This document shows positions 5,267-6,109 of a DNA stretch of 6,109 nt, piece after piece. Location: NCBI GenBank assembly GCA_034090805.1, contig JAXDRV010000029.1, forward strand, positions 1-6,109, read 5' to 3'. The position numbers and the translations under genes are program-made. How positions within the stretch are numbered: the first letter of the stretch is position 1; every line of letters begins with the position of its first letter. The stretch is from Ornithomonoglobus_A sp034090805. Its GTDB lineage: Bacteria > Bacillota > Clostridia > UBA1381. A model generated the notes under the pieces. That model worked only from the letters and a program-made list of their open reading frames with translations. It was not told the DNA's origin and ran no database searches.

Positions 5267-5974
5267 ATGGAAAATTTATTTGGAAAATGCTCTCTGCCGC
5301 AGTTTGTCGGCACGGGAGTATGCGACAGTATAGGGCTTACAATACCCAATGTGAACGAAGAATTAAAGCGCAGCCTTAACATTCCGGAGCGGTTTTGTTC
5401 GATAGGACTTATCGGTTCAAGAACAGGTGCGGGTGCTCAGATACAGGCTGTTGACGATGCCCTTAAGACCTCGTCCTCAGAAATTATATCGATAGAGATT
5501 CCGCGGGACACCAAAGGCTGGGGCGGTCACGGAAATTATATAGTTTTCGGCAGCGACACTGCGGCAGACGCAAGAAAATGTGTTGAAAACGCTTTAAAAT
5601 ACATAGACATATACGCAGGAGAAATATATATTTCGGAGGCGGGACATATGGAATTTCAATACAGTGCCCGTGCTCACACCGCACTCAATCTCGCTTTCGG
5701 AGTTCCTGTAGGAGAGCCGTTCGGCTTTGTGTGCGCCTCGCCCGCTCCGATAGGCATGGTGATTTCGGATATTGCAATGAAAGCGGCGGATATAAAGCTT
5801 CTTAAAACGCTCCGCCCATCAGACGGAACAAGCCACTCAAACGAAATAATATCAATTTTCACCGGCGGTGCGTCAGCAGTCAAAACAGCGGTTACCGACG
5901 CACGCGCTGCGGGAATGGAGCTGTTACGCTCGTTAGGCTCAGAGCCGCTGAGCGTAACAAAACCGTATATATAA
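5267..5974 (+). CDS. pduB: PduB-family tandem-domain (BMC-T) microcompartment shell protein
   Basis: PduB forms trimeric pseudohexagonal tiles in the facets of bacterial microcompartments. The match runs over the whole protein (numbering from ATG 5246). LPQFVGTGVCDSIGL (17-31) aligns with PduB LTEFVGTAIGDTLGL, GSRTGAGAQIQAVDDA is at 57-72, and SIEIPRDTKGWGGHG (82-96) closes the first BMC domain. EAGHMEFQYSARA (131-143), PIGMVISDIAMKAADI (168-183) and GTSHSNEI (194-201) lie in the second, and the family end LGSEP...PYI closes the protein. An ATG at 5246 would add seven residues but lacks a ribosome site. An in-frame TAA at 5231-5233 rules out a longer N-terminus, so the PduB N-terminal extension is absent, as in the short PduB' form. 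No other shell or cargo gene is in the window. It lies 120 nt after the hydrogenase regulator on the same strand. Confidence 0.93.
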   Translation: MENLFGKCSLPQFVGTGVCDSIGLTIPNVNEELKRSLNIPERFCSIGLIGSRTGAGAQIQAVDDALKTSSSEIISIEIPRDTKGWGGHGNYIVFGSDTAADARKCVENALKYIDIYAGEIYISEAGHMEFQYSARAHTALNLAFGVPVGEPFGFVCASPAPIGMVISDIAMKAADIKLLKTLRPSDGTSHSNEIISIFTGGASAVKTAVTDARAAGMELLRSLGSEPLSVTKPYI

Positions 5975-5985
5975 TGCTCACTGAA

Positions 5986-6010
5986 CAAATGCGATTTTCA
6001 ATCGCATTTG
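5986..6010. repeat. Hairpin 1 of an end-to-end array
   Basis: CAAATGCGATT (5986-5996) and AATCGCATTTG (6000-6010) are perfect 11-base complements around a 3-base loop. It begins 11 nt after the shell-protein stop. The next bases are GAAAAATT, not a T-run, so it is not a classical terminator, although it may protect the transcript's 3' end. Confidence 0.85.
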
Positions 6011-6040
6011 GAAAAATTATGACTATTGTCAAAATTTTTC
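6011..6040. repeat. Hairpin 2 of an end-to-end array
   Basis: GAAAAATT-a-TGAC (6011-6023) pairs with GTCA-a-AATTTTTC (6028-6040) around the loop TATT: 12 of 13 pairs, with one A-A mismatch. It starts on the base after hairpin 1 ends. A plus-strand transcript would see an A/T-rich stem ending in TTTTTC, a poor terminator at best. Confidence 0.75.
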
Positions 6041-6063
6041 GTGTAAAATCAGGGATTTTACAC
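6041..6063. repeat. Hairpin 3 of an end-to-end array
   Basis: GTGTAAAATC (6041-6050) and GATTTTACAC (6054-6063) form a perfect 10-bp stem around AGG. It begins on the base after hairpin 2 ends. Bases 6064-6087, before the terminal palindrome, show no structure or gene that I can support. Confidence 0.8.
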
Positions 6064-6087
6064 AGTTCGCATTGATAAAGTCTGCTA

Positions 6088-6109
6088 AAATAAATATTTT
6101 GAGAACAAA
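6088..6109. repeat. Left half of the terminal palindrome; last 17 bases repeat bases 1-17
   Basis: The left arm AAATAAATATTTT (6088-6100), loop GAGAAC (6101-6106) and first three bases of the right arm (AAA) run into the window end. Bases 6093-6109 are identical to 1-17. Bases 6088-6092 (AAATA) are also complementary to 23-27 (TATTT), so the arms found at the two ends fit together into one perfect 13-bp hairpin. Confidence 0.85.

Noticed and set aside
5975..6109. tRNA or known riboswitch
   Set aside because: The three stems do not form a cloverleaf, there is no T-loop GTTCRA-type arm or CCA end in place, and no conserved riboswitch core is recognisable.

Overview
The window looks like chromosome from an anaerobic, low-to-moderate G+C Gram-positive bacterium of the Clostridia, probably a gut or rumen relative of Ruminococcaceae/Oscillospiraceae. 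The signs are the order yhbY-nadD-yqeK-rsfS (as in Bacillus subtilis yqeI-nadD-yqeK-yqeL), an [FeFe]-hydrogenase maturase, a TM1266-type hydrogenase regulator, purine-rich Shine-Dalgarno sites and some GTG/TTG starts. The taxon is an inference.

Left edge (1-172) has no gene. It holds half of a 32-bp palindrome cut by the window edge, two large abutting hairpins (30-70, 71-126), and a terminator (140-161) at the end of the minus-strand operon.

Minus strand (173-4826) is one tightly packed run of seven genes, listed in transcription order: hydG (H-cluster maturation), a 76-residue cysteine-rich orphan, yhbY (ribosome-associated RNA-binding protein), nadD (NAD synthesis), yqeK (Ap4A hydrolase), rsfS (ribosome silencing factor), and a NahK-like N-acetylhexosamine kinase. 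Gaps are 10-43 nt, with a 4-nt yhbY/nadD overlap, so co-transcription is likely. A hydrogenase-maturation gene therefore leads a ribosome/NAD housekeeping cassette, and an amino-sugar kinase closes it.

Plus strand (4901-5974) diverges from hydG. It carries the TM1266-family hydrogenase-system regulator and a tandem-domain microcompartment shell protein of the PduB family. The 74-bp divergent region holds a near-consensus sigma-A promoter for the regulator, overlapped on the other strand by a weaker candidate for hydG.

Right edge (5975-6109) has no gene. It carries three hairpins placed exactly end to end, and then the left half of the same 32-bp palindrome that opens the window. The last 17 bases equal the first 17, so either the palindrome is a repeat at both ends or the sequence closes into a circle of about 6,092 bp. 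No replication gene is present.

Points most worth a second look: the palindrome/hairpin arrays at both edges, a solitary PduB that naturally lacks the N-terminal core-binding extension beside a hydrogenase regulator, and the small six-cysteine protein between hydG and yhbY.
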